DNA of 64,000 nt from Lewinellaceae bacterium (lineage in GTDB: Bacteria > Bacteroidota > Bacteroidia > Chitinophagales > Saprospiraceae). Of this stretch, positions 26,336 to 34,088 are shown piece by piece (the stretch's first letter is position 1; each line of letters begins with the position of its first letter). The notes beneath the pieces are model-generated. The model saw only the letters and a list, made by a program, of their open reading frames with translations, was not told the DNA's origin and made no database searches. The position numbers were made by a program, and so were the translations under genes. The DNA lies in the NCBI GenBank assembly GCA_020636355.1, contig JACJYB010000007.1:186001-250000 (forward strand), written 5' to 3'.

Positions 26336-26357
26336 ATATTACACTTTTGTGTAATAT
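26336..26357 (+). repeat. Perfect inverted repeat in the leader of the lytic transglycosylase gene
   Basis: A 9-bp perfect stem, ATATTACAC / GTGTAATAT, around a TTTT loop. It begins 17 nt downstream of the -7 box and is not followed by a U-run, so it is not a terminator; it may be an operator or an RNA hairpin that affects mRNA stability or translation. Confidence 0.7.
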
Positions 26358-26433
26358 GAGAAATTCAGATTGTTAATGCGCTTTATTTGTAGCGTTAAAC
26401 AAGTTGAATCGGTTTATTTTGTTTTTGAATCCT

Positions 26434-27873
26434 ATGAATATGAAAGTATTTTCAAAATACTTGATATCCCTACTCTTTGTCTTTATCCTGGGATTGACCA
26501 ACCTTTTGGCGGCTATTCCCTACAACAATGAGGCTGAGCTTGATCGTGATTTGATTCGGACCCGCCTGGAGTCTATTCAAACGCTGGTCGATGCCGATAA
26601 AGCCGATATGATCCTGCCCTTTCTTCAGCAATACCTGCTTAAGTATCCTGCATACACGCAGATGTTGATTGGTAGAAGAGTCCTTTACTTTCCCATCTTT
26701 GAGAAAGAACTTGCTGCAAATGATCTTCCGCTGGATCTTAAATACATGACGATCATCGAGTCATCTTTAAGACCGGATGCCCGGTCACGCGCTGGTGCAA
26801 TCGGATTGTGGCAGTTTATGCCCGGAACGGCAAAGCTTAATGGCTTAAAAATCAATCAATTGGTTGATGAACGCAAAGACCCTATCCGTTCCACCGAAGC
26901 AGCGGCAAAGCAAATCAAGCACCTCTATGACTATTACCAGGACTGGCAATTGGTTCTGGCAGCCTATAATTGTGGCCCGGGTAACGTGAATAAAGCCATC
27001 AAGCGAGCCAATAGCGTCAATTATTGGGATATTCGTCCTTATTTGCCTTCGGAGACCCAGGATTACGTTCCCAAATTTCTGGCGGCTACCTATCTTTTTA
27101 AATTTTATTCGCTGCACGAATTGATGCCCCAGTTTCCGGATCTGGATTTACAGATTACCGGTACGGTCAAAGTTCATGACGAATTGACATTCAGCCAGAT
27201 TAAAGATTGGACCAATTTGGACATCAATGTGATCCGGACCCTGAATCCGGGATTTCGTAAAGATCTCGTACCAGCCAATTACGACGGGTACCAGATCATT
27301 TTGCCTAAGCGCGTAATTCCACTGGTTGAGGAAAGCTTGGGAGGTACCGATGAAGCGGATAAACAGGAGGAAAACAACTTTTACAGAGAAAGCAATTACA
27401 AAGAAGTTGAGTTTCAAGCCTTGAAAGGTGATGACCTTACCGATATTGCCTCCCATTTTGAAATCAACGATTACAACATCCGTTATTGGAATGAACTGCC
27501 TACCAATACCATTGAAAAGGACCAGATGCTTGTCCTATACATCCTGCAGCATCCGGAACAGGAAGTGAGAATGCCCTACCGCATTAACCGTACCATAGCG
27601 GTAATGAGTGTTATTCCGACAAGGGATCTGAGCGTCAATGCCTCCCTGGCGAATAACCTGGTAAAGGCCATCAATCAATCACAGAAACCGGTAGTTCTGC
27701 CGGTAACCAAGCATGCTGACGTATTTCGGAACAAATATGTCGTTCAGAAAGGTGAATCATTATTGGATATCATTCACCGTTTCCCACAGTTATCACTTGC
27801 TAAATTGATGGAAATCAATCAGCTAAAATCCTTCGATCAAGTTCAGCCGGGATTTGCCTTGCTGATCGAATAA
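26434..27873 (+). CDS. Membrane-bound lytic murein transglycosylase with LysM domains (MltD-like)
   Basis: 479 residues. A signal peptide (KYLISLLFVFILGLTNLLAA) precedes a family 1 SLT domain (about 90-230) with catalytic glutamate in TIIESSLRPDARSRAG, GLWQFMPGTAKLNGL and AAYNCGPGNVNKAI, and two C-terminal LysM modules (about 325-375 and 430-479; VVQKGESLLDIIHRF). It cleaves the glycan strands of peptidoglycan to anhydromuropeptides. ATG 26434 is chosen over a TTG ten codons upstream because the signal peptide begins there. A convergent exported protein gene lies 18 bp downstream. Confidence 0.93.
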   Translation: MNMKVFSKYLISLLFVFILGLTNLLAAIPYNNEAELDRDLIRTRLESIQTLVDADKADMILPFLQQYLLKYPAYTQMLIGRRVLYFPIFEKELAANDLPLDLKYMTIIESSLRPDARSRAGAIGLWQFMPGTAKLNGLKINQLVDERKDPIRSTEAAAKQIKHLYDYYQDWQLVLAAYNCGPGNVNKAIKRANSVNYWDIRPYLPSETQDYVPKFLAATYLFKFYSLHELMPQFPDLDLQITGTVKVHDELTFSQIKDWTNLDINVIRTLNPGFRKDLVPANYDGYQIILPKRVIPLVEESLGGTDEADKQEENNFYRESNYKEVEFQALKGDDLTDIASHFEINDYNIRYWNELPTNTIEKDQMLVLYILQHPEQEVRMPYRINRTIAVMSVIPTRDLSVNASLANNLVKAINQSQKPVVLPVTKHADVFRNKYVVQKGESLLDIIHRFPQLSLAKLMEINQLKSFDQVQPGFALLIE

Positions 27874-27891
27874 CCATTACACAGGAAGGGA

Positions 27892-28569
27892 TTAGCTGCC
27901 TTTTTTCGTATCGTCGAGTTTCCGCTTGACCGACTCAATTTTTTGGCGTTGGGACTCGATTTCTGACTGCTTGGATTCCTGCTCCTTGACGTTTTGGCGA
28001 ATATCTTCTTCCGCTTTGGCTATACGAGCCTTGGCAGCCTCAATGTCTTTATAATAACCTTCGTTGCGGCTTTGCAATTGCTTAAGATCCTTTTCCAGCT
28101 TAGATAAGGCATCTTCCTCACTATTCAGTTCAATGTTAATCTTTTCCACTTCGGCTTCGTGGGCAAAGGATGACATCATACTTTCCAGTGCCTGGAAAGA
28201 TTCAGGATTGTCGGCAGGATTGATGAACCCGGTACCCCCATCTGCCCAGGTGGAGACCGTTACATATTTGCCGGTTGATTCAATGGTTGTGTACAAATCA
28301 ATCGGTGTGGAAGGGCTGATGGCAGAAATGGTGGCGTCATCGGCAAACCACTCTTTGGATTTGCGGTCCTTCTTGATGGATTTGGTGTATTGCTTCATAA
28401 AATTGCGCCACCATTGTTCTACCTGACGCTCATCTACATCGTAGATGTCAATGGAAGCAGCTACCTGTACGCCTTTGCTCATCACTTTATCTGCGGACAT
28501 GACATCCTGTCCACGAAGAAAGCTGGTTGAGGCTAGCAGTAAAAGCGAGAAGATCATTTTAGTTTTCAT
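27892..28569 (-). CDS. Exported coiled-coil protein of unknown function
   Basis: 225 residues with a signal peptide (MIFSLLLLASTSFLRGQ), a globular middle (about 30-130) containing WWRNFMKQYTKSIKK and TVSTWADGGTGFINP, and a long C-terminal coiled coil (about 140-225) rich in E, K, Q and S. No catalytic motif is seen. The middle resembles small DUF-type domains found in Bacteroidota exported proteins, but I do not recognise the family. It is convergent with the transglycosylase gene (18 bp apart), so a link to cell-wall turnover is possible but not shown. Confidence 0.75.
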   Translation of the reverse strand: MKTKMIFSLLLLASTSFLRGQDVMSADKVMSKGVQVAASIDIYDVDERQVEQWWRNFMKQYTKSIKKDRKSKEWFADDATISAISPSTPIDLYTTIESTGKYVTVSTWADGGTGFINPADNPESFQALESMMSSFAHEAEVEKINIELNSEEDALSKLEKDLKQLQSRNEGYYKDIEAAKARIAKAEEDIRQNVKEQESKQSEIESQRQKIESVKRKLDDTKKGS

Positions 28570-28586
28570 CTGGAGATTCGTTTATT

Positions 28587-28616
28587 CAAGGTTAATAATG
28601 CGTTCTGGTGTTCAAA
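28587..28616 (-). promoter_or_regulatory. Likely promoter of the exported coiled-coil protein gene
   Basis: On the minus strand TTTG (28616-28613), 18 nt, TAACCTTG (28594-28587), with one mismatch to TAnnTTTG. The start would be about 13 nt upstream of the ATG at 28569. Confidence 0.45.
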
Positions 28617-28799
28617 AGTTTCTTGATTATTGGACGGTGCATTGGGAAATTCGTCACGACCCAAGTAAGTTAATGAATCCATTTCACATCTAGAATTTCC
28701 AATTTCAGCCTTAGTCGATAAAACCCGACTGGTCATAGAAAATGTGCTATATGGCTTGAATTTGCTCGTATTTTCAACTTGTTCACAAATTCGACAGGC

Positions 28800-29711
28800 A
28801 TGAATATCCTTGAGTTACAAGGGGTGAGTAAATCATTTGGAGATTTCCGGGCAGTCAATACCGTTGACTTGCAGATTCCCAAAGGCATAATATTTGGTTT
28901 GCTGGGACCTAATGGAGCAGGCAAGACCACCATGATCCGGATGATAACTGGTATCACCGGTCCGGATGAAGGCCGCATCCTGATTGATGGAACGCCCATC
29001 CATGCAGACCATATCCGCGACATTGGCTATATGCCGGAGGAGCGGGGTCTTTATAAAAAAATGAAAGTGGGCGATCAGCTGATTTACCTGGCTCGCCTGA
29101 AAGGTATGCCCCGAAAGGAAGCCAAAGATCGTATCCGGAATTGGATGGAGCGATTTCAGATTTCGGATTGGTGGGAGAAAAAGATTGAAGAACTTTCCAA
29201 AGGGATGCAGCAGAAGGTACAATTTATCGCTACGGTTCTACACGATCCTAAATTACTGATTCTGGATGAACCTTTTTCCGGCCTGGATCCCATCAACACC
29301 AATCTGATCAAGGATGAAATTCACCGCATGAATGCGTCCGGCACATCGGTCATTTTTTCAACCCACCGGATGGAACAAGTGGAGGAGATCTGTGAGCAAA
29401 TTACCTTGGTGAATAAAGGGAAACTGATACTTACCGGAACCATGACGGGATTGAAGGACCAGTTCAAAAAAAATATTTTCAAAATTGTTTTTGACGGGTC
29501 AATGCCCAGCGTGGTACCTGCTAAGTATGAGATCCTGGATGAACAGCGGGACTGGGTTAAGGTAAAATTACAGCCTGAGCAGGACTCCAATGCACTACTG
29601 GCTCAGTTCATGCAAGCCGGGTGCCAGATCCGACTCTTTCAGGAAGTGCTTCCCACATTGAATGAAATATTTATCGAACAGGTAGGCGAGGCCAATCGGC
29701 AATCGGCATAA
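28800..29711 (+). CDS. ABC transporter ATP-binding protein (NatA-like)
   Basis: 303 residues with Walker A GPNGAGKT (36-43), the ABC signature ELSKGMQQKVQFI, Walker B LLILDEPFSGLDP and the H-loop IFSTHRMEQVEEIC. The C-terminal ~80 residues form the regulatory domain usual in DrrA/NatA-type exporters. ATG 28800 is used; a TTG 7 codons upstream is in frame but adds nothing to the family fold. The permease starts 15 bp downstream, forming an exporter pair. The substrate cannot be told from sequence; NatAB exports sodium ions in Bacillus. Confidence 0.93.
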   Translation: MNILELQGVSKSFGDFRAVNTVDLQIPKGIIFGLLGPNGAGKTTMIRMITGITGPDEGRILIDGTPIHADHIRDIGYMPEERGLYKKMKVGDQLIYLARLKGMPRKEAKDRIRNWMERFQISDWWEKKIEELSKGMQQKVQFIATVLHDPKLLILDEPFSGLDPINTNLIKDEIHRMNASGTSVIFSTHRMEQVEEICEQITLVNKGKLILTGTMTGLKDQFKKNIFKIVFDGSMPSVVPAKYEILDEQRDWVKVKLQPEQDSNALLAQFMQAGCQIRLFQEVLPTLNEIFIEQVGEANRQSA

Positions 29712-29726
29712 TAAAATATCGGAACC

Positions 29727-31037
29727 ATGAATTTTCAAAAGATCGGGCTCATCATTCGCCGGGAATATGTCACCAGGGTCATGAAGAAATCCTTCATTTT
29801 GCTGACGTTGCTGACACCCGTGTTGTTCCTTCTCTTTATCGTGATTGCTTCGCTCATCTTTGCCTATGAAGGCGATGAAAAGAAAATAATTGCGGTAGTG
29901 GATGAATCGGAAATGCTGAATAAAGCCATTCCGGATGCAAAAAACATTTATTTCAAATTTCCCCAGGAGTCCCTGGAACAACTAAAATCCGAAGTTAAGG
30001 AAGGTAAATACGATGGTGTCCTCGTTTTACCACCCATCCAGGTGTCTAACAAGGAGTACGTGCCCCAATATTTCTCGGACAAAAGGCTTCCCCTTACGCT
30101 TGATGAAACCGTTAAAGACGTAGTGCGCAGTAAGGTTCGTGATTTCAAGCTCAAAGCCATGGGCATTACGGCGGAAGAGATGGACCGGCTGGATACCCGC
30201 ATCCAAATCAAACCGCAGTCCATCACAGATAAGGGAGAAAACACAAGTGCTTACTCGAACATCATAGGTGCGGCATTGGGCTACATCATGACTATCCTGA
30301 TGTTCATGATCACGATTGTATATGGCTCCTTTGTGATGCGGGGTGTTTTTGAGGAAAAGGTAAACCGCATCAATGAATTGATCATTTCATCGGTTAAACC
30401 CATGGAATTGATGCTGGGCAAAATAATCGGTATCGGGGGAGTCGGACTCACTCAATTCGGAATCTGGGCGATCCTGATGCCGATCGTGGTGATGATTGGT
30501 CAACTGCTGGTACCCGGGGCAGCGCAAAATCCACCACAGATGAACCCGGAAATGATGAATCAGATCTCCGAATTCGATTTTGGGATGGTCATCAATGAAA
30601 TTTCCAATCAAAACTGGCTATTAATCTTGCCTGCGCTGATATTCTATTTCATCGGCGGCTACTTGTTGTACGCATCCCTGTTTGCCGCCATAGGTTCGGC
30701 GCTGGGGGATGACATGAACGAAGGTCAATCGCTGACCCTTCCGGTTATGCTGCCGGTGATTTTATCGTTCTATATAGCTATGAGCATCCTGCGTTCACCG
30801 GACAGCAGCCTGGCGTTCTGGACTTCACTGATCCCATTCTTTTCCCCGATTGTTATGCCAGCCAGACTGGCATTCAATCCACCTGTATGGCAAATCGGAC
30901 TATCACTGGTCCTGCTCTTTCTGGGGGTTTTGGCAAGCATATGGGTGGCGGCCAGGATCTACCGGGTCGGTATTCTGATGTATGGGAAGAAAGCGAATTT
31001 CAAGGAACTCTGGAAATGGATCTCCTACCGGGGATGA
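29727..31037 (+). CDS. ABC-2 type transporter permease (NatB-like)
   Basis: 436 residues with one N-terminal transmembrane helix (about 25-48), a large extracytoplasmic domain (about 50-180) and a cluster of five or six C-terminal helices (about 180-425). Motifs include RREYVTRVMKKSFI and VNRINELIISSVKPMELMLGKIIG, which are typical of the ABC-2/NatB permeases. It pairs with the ATPase 15 bp upstream. A 15-bp palindrome and the promoter for the next gene follow its stop. Confidence 0.92.
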   Translation: MNFQKIGLIIRREYVTRVMKKSFILLTLLTPVLFLLFIVIASLIFAYEGDEKKIIAVVDESEMLNKAIPDAKNIYFKFPQESLEQLKSEVKEGKYDGVLVLPPIQVSNKEYVPQYFSDKRLPLTLDETVKDVVRSKVRDFKLKAMGITAEEMDRLDTRIQIKPQSITDKGENTSAYSNIIGAALGYIMTILMFMITIVYGSFVMRGVFEEKVNRINELIISSVKPMELMLGKIIGIGGVGLTQFGIWAILMPIVVMIGQLLVPGAAQNPPQMNPEMMNQISEFDFGMVINEISNQNWLLILPALIFYFIGGYLLYASLFAAIGSALGDDMNEGQSLTLPVMLPVILSFYIAMSILRSPDSSLAFWTSLIPFFSPIVMPARLAFNPPVWQIGLSLVLLFLGVLASIWVAARIYRVGILMYGKKANFKELWKWISYRG

Positions 31038-31069
31038 GAAAGTGTACCTTTTTATAGTCTTATTTTTAT

Positions 31070-31097
31070 TTAGATTAAATCTAATTAAGTACATTTG
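31070..31097 (+). promoter_or_regulatory. Promoter of the monooxygenase mini-operon with an overlapping palindromic operator
   Basis: A perfect 15-base inverted repeat, TTAGATT-A-AATCTAA (31070-31084), lies directly upstream of a perfect -7 element TACATTTG (31090-31097), 22 nt before the ATG at 31119. The palindrome occupies the spacer between the -33 and -7 regions, the place where a dimeric repressor would block RNA polymerase. No -33 TTTG is present. Confidence 0.55.
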
Positions 31098-31118
31098 ACT
31101 TCGTAAAAACGCAGTCTT

Positions 31119-31439
31119 ATGTTTGTTGCCATTAATTACATCACGTGCCAGGAAGAATACAAGCCCAGATTTGAGTCGCTTTTCTTATCCCGCGCACATG
31201 CGATTGATCGTATGGACGGCTTTATTAAAATGGAGGTACTCAAACCTGCCGACCAATCCGCCGATTATCTGATCGTAAGCCATTGGGAGAATGAAGCATC
31301 CTTCAAGGATTGGACCGGATCTCCAGAATTCCGGGAAGGCCATCAGCGAGGATTTAAAGATTTGGAAAAAGCCAAGGCTTCCGGTACCGAACCCCCAATG
31401 AAGAGTACGTTTAAAACGTATCAAGTGCTTACGGTATGA
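31119..31439 (+). CDS. Antibiotic biosynthesis monooxygenase (ABM) family protein
   Basis: 106 residues, a ferredoxin-like alpha+beta barrel of the ABM/IsdG-like group: FVAINYITCQEEYKPRFESLF, then DGFIKMEVLKP and LIVSHWENEASFKDWTGSPEFREGH. Relatives include haem-degrading IsdG and small monooxygenases that act without cofactors; the asparagine and tryptophan of true IsdG haem oxygenases are not clearly conserved, so the reaction is uncertain. The stop overlaps the start of the following 41-residue gene by 4 nt (ATGA), and a palindrome covers the promoter. Confidence 0.85.
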   Translation: MFVAINYITCQEEYKPRFESLFLSRAHAIDRMDGFIKMEVLKPADQSADYLIVSHWENEASFKDWTGSPEFREGHQRGFKDLEKAKASGTEPPMKSTFKTYQVLTV

Positions 31440-31561
31440 CCCCTGAGCGCAGTTACAAAACCTGGCTGAAACGCGTCGGGGTGGCCGGGTTCTTATTTTT
31501 TCTTATTAAAGGATTGGTCTGGCTGGCAATCTTTTTTGGGTTGGGTAAACTGTTCAGTTAA
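31436..31561 (+). CDS. Small membrane protein, 41 residues
   Basis: A short gene not usually found by length-limited gene callers. It starts with ATG overlapping the TGA of the monooxygenase gene (ATGA). The product has a basic N-terminus (MTPERSYKTWLKRVG) and a single hydrophobic helix (about residues 15-40: VAGFLFFLIKGLVWLAIFFG), which fits a single-pass inner-membrane protein. Similar small proteins with an F-L-I-K-G-L-x-W-L core are common in Bacteroidota, but no function is known to me. Coupling to the monooxygenase suggests a shared job. Confidence 0.65.
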   Translation: MTPERSYKTWLKRVGVAGFLFFLIKGLVWLAIFFGLGKLFS

Positions 31562-31612
31562 CAAGAAGCTTTTTCATAATACCTGCCAGCCATTCTCAGG
31601 ACATTTTCGGAA

Positions 31613-32689
31613 ATGTTATCTTCAGAGCCGATTATTCCGGTTATGTCAGCATTTATTGATTTCACGGAGATTGTACATGCAGCTTGGTTGGCTTACGATA
31701 ACTCCCGGCAGATCATTCGGATTACCGACATCAGTGCCAAAGTGTCGACCAATCATGTTTATCGCATTCAATTCTCCGACCACAGCATCATTATTGCAAA
31801 ACTCTCCTATTTCGGAAAGTATGAGCATTTTGTGGAGGACCACACCATCATCAATGCCCTTTCCAACAATCTGCCGGCACCCTTTGAAAACCTGTTAGCC
31901 AGGTCCCTGATGAAAGGGAATCACTTGTTTGTCTACCGACATGAGGATGCACTGCTTAATGTCTGGGTCGTATTTTACCGGCCAATCAAAATTAAAAAGC
32001 GCTTGCCTCGTCGATTGAATGCCGAACAAATTCAAGGCTTGGGTGAGCAGATGGCCTTGTTTCACAAAGCCTGTCATCAAATACGGCATACTTTGCCAAG
32101 ATCGTCTAAAACGTTGCATTGGGATATAAACCACTTGCTGAATACGTTGAAAACGGAAATGGGAAGCTATGAGCACCGGATGCAGCACGACATCATCCGC
32201 AGACAATGCGACCTCTTTTTCCGGCATTATGACGAGCTAAAAGCAGACGAGTTGGAATCCATCCCCGTATTTGTGGATTGGAACATTGGCAACTTTTCAG
32301 TTTCCTCCTCCTTCAAATTGTTTTCCAGGTGGGACTATGACTGGTTTCGCATGGGATCGCGGATGTTGGATTTTTATTTTCTGGCCCGGGTTTGCTCCTC
32401 CATCGGAGACCGGACAGTGTTCAGCTATTACATCGATCCCCTGATGGAAGAGCGGTTTCTGATATTCTTAAAGGCCTATCATGCGGTATTTCCGCTGACG
32501 GAAAAGGAAGTGCGCTTCCTCAAAGAAATTTACCGTTTTTTCATTCTCAATTATGTGATTAAGGACGGTCGATACTTCTTTCATGAACTCTTTGCTACCA
32601 AATTGCAAAAGGAAGCCTATGACATTTACCTTCCTTCCATAGAAGCCCGTTTTAATCCGGATGTTTTATTAAAGGCGCTTCAATTGTAA
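31613..32689 (+). CDS. Phosphotransferase of the aminoglycoside/choline kinase-like fold (APH family)
   Basis: 358 residues with the protein-kinase-like APH fold. The N-lobe lysine is probably in IIIAKLSYFGKYEHFVED. The Brenner-type catalytic loop reads VFVDWNIGNFSV, with the D and N kept but the usual first His replaced by Phe; the metal-binding motif is RWDYDWFRMGSRMLD. Such proteins phosphorylate small molecules (choline, sugars, aminoglycosides, homoserine), but the substrate here is unknown. ATG 31613 is used; ATG 31643 (MSAFIDFTEIV) would also be reasonable. The HAD protein starts 9 bp downstream. Confidence 0.75.
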   Translation: MLSSEPIIPVMSAFIDFTEIVHAAWLAYDNSRQIIRITDISAKVSTNHVYRIQFSDHSIIIAKLSYFGKYEHFVEDHTIINALSNNLPAPFENLLARSLMKGNHLFVYRHEDALLNVWVVFYRPIKIKKRLPRRLNAEQIQGLGEQMALFHKACHQIRHTLPRSSKTLHWDINHLLNTLKTEMGSYEHRMQHDIIRRQCDLFFRHYDELKADELESIPVFVDWNIGNFSVSSSFKLFSRWDYDWFRMGSRMLDFYFLARVCSSIGDRTVFSYYIDPLMEERFLIFLKAYHAVFPLTEKEVRFLKEIYRFFILNYVIKDGRYFFHELFATKLQKEAYDIYLPSIEARFNPDVLLKALQL

Positions 32690-32698
32690 ATTTGTCTG

Positions 32699-33544
32699 AT
32701 GCAGGAGACCAGATTCATTCACATAGCTCAACAGTATAAAGCGGTCTTTTTTGATTCCTATGGCGTACTGAAGAATTATAAAGGACTCATTGAAGGAGCT
32801 CAGGCCACTCTGAACCACCTGCGGGATCGTGAAATCTCGATCCGGGTGCTTACCAATGATGCATCCCGAAGCCAGGAACAACAAGCAGATAGTTTTGCCC
32901 GCTTGGGATTGTCTGGCATCCACCCGGATGAGATTGTTACCTCCGGGATGATGGCAAAACATTTTCTGGAACAAAAAATCCGTGAGGGTAAGATCGCATA
33001 CCTCGGTACGGAAAACTCGGCTCAATACATATTGCAATCCGGGTTAGAACACATCGCGGTACGCGATATCGATCTGGAGGACCTGGATGCCATCTCTGCA
33101 TTCGTATTTCTCGATGACGAAGGTTTCGACTGGAATATTGACATCAGCAAGACCGTTAATATCTTGCGCCGAAAAGTGATTCCGGTCATTGTTGCCAATT
33201 CAGACCGGGTATATCCGGTTTCGCGCAACGATGTTTCTATCGCCACAGGAGGAATAGCCGAACTTGTGGAGAATATGCTGAATAAGAAATTCATCCATTT
33301 TGGTAAACCGGATAGCCAAATGTTTATCTATGCCTTTGACCAGCTCAATCGCTCGGTCACCGTGGCAAAAGAAGATATACTGATGGTCGGTGATACCCTG
33401 CATACGGATATTCTGGGAGGTAACCGCTTCGGGCTGGACACCATATTGGTCTTAAGCGGCAATACGCGCAAAGAAAGTGCAGCCAATTTGATTGAATCAA
33501 CGGGAATAATTCCTGATTACATTTGTCCTTCTATTGCGCTTTGA
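32699..33544 (+). CDS. HAD-superfamily class IIA hydrolase-like protein
   Basis: 281 residues. The HAD fold is clear: motif I FFDSYGVLKNYKGL, motif II ILTN-like VLTNDASRS, the class IIA cap (about 80-190; FVFLDDEGFDW) and motif IV VGDTLHTDILGGNRFGLDTILVL. In motif I the second aspartate of DxD is Tyr, as in the subgroup of IIA proteins with DxW or DxY, so ordinary phosphatase chemistry is not assured. It follows the APH-like kinase by 9 bp, and the two may act on the same small molecule. Confidence 0.82.
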   Translation: MQETRFIHIAQQYKAVFFDSYGVLKNYKGLIEGAQATLNHLRDREISIRVLTNDASRSQEQQADSFARLGLSGIHPDEIVTSGMMAKHFLEQKIREGKIAYLGTENSAQYILQSGLEHIAVRDIDLEDLDAISAFVFLDDEGFDWNIDISKTVNILRRKVIPVIVANSDRVYPVSRNDVSIATGGIAELVENMLNKKFIHFGKPDSQMFIYAFDQLNRSVTVAKEDILMVGDTLHTDILGGNRFGLDTILVLSGNTRKESAANLIESTGIIPDYICPSIAL

Positions 33545-33554
33545 GCGCTGTGGG

Positions 33555-34088
33555 CTATAAAAAGCGTAATCCCGACAGGACCAACCGGCCATTAAACACA
33601 TGTACCTCAGCGAGTAGTGGCCGATGGTTTCGCATATGTTCCCGGTAACGCACCTCCATTTCCTGGGCTTGGGATTCTTCCACGTACCACCGGGATATTG
33701 GTAACCGGATCATAACCCGGTAACCATCCTGCCGCTGTACGAAATCCGCAATGATTACCTTGCAATAATCTCCCTGGGGAATTGAGGTGGATATTTGATC
33801 TATGATGGATGAACCATCTGCCTGATGTATAAAATGGCCATAGACTGTTTGATCGATTTCCCAATCCGGTAAAGCAGCATAGGAAGAATCTTCAATAGCA
33901 AAATGCAGGGTGAGGTATTTACCACGAAACGGATCCGTCGGATCAACCGGAGCACAGGCCAGAAAATGTTTTTCACCGTGCGCAAGCACCCTCCAATTAT
34001 TCCAGATCGTCGAAAGAGGCACAATCAGCTGAATTCCCAATGCAGCGATCAACAAAGGAAAAGTCCAAGGAGGCCACTTAAATTCCAT
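33555..34088 (-). CDS. GDYXXLXY domain-containing protein
   Basis: 177 residues: an N-terminal transmembrane helix (about 8-28: FPLLIAALGIQLIVPL) and the family domain with FRGKYLTLHFAI (the GDYxxLxY-like motif, here GKYLTLHF) and GDYCKVIIADF. These proteins nearly always neighbour or are fused to DUF2157 membrane proteins; here the DUF2157 gene lies upstream and overlaps it by 11 bp. ATG 34088 is chosen because the upstream extension has no resemblance to the family. Function unknown. Confidence 0.82.
   Translation of the reverse strand: MEFKWPPWTFPLLIAALGIQLIVPLSTIWNNWRVLAHGEKHFLACAPVDPTDPFRGKYLTLHFAIEDSSYAALPDWEIDQTVYGHFIHQADGSSIIDQISTSIPQGDYCKVIIADFVQRQDGYRVMIRLPISRWYVEESQAQEMEVRYREHMRNHRPLLAEVHVFNGRLVLSGLRFL

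Noticed and set aside
27873..27891. A bidirectional terminator between the transglycosylase and the coiled-coil gene
   Set aside because: Only a 4-bp AAGG/CCTT stem with a long loop is present; too weak to support.
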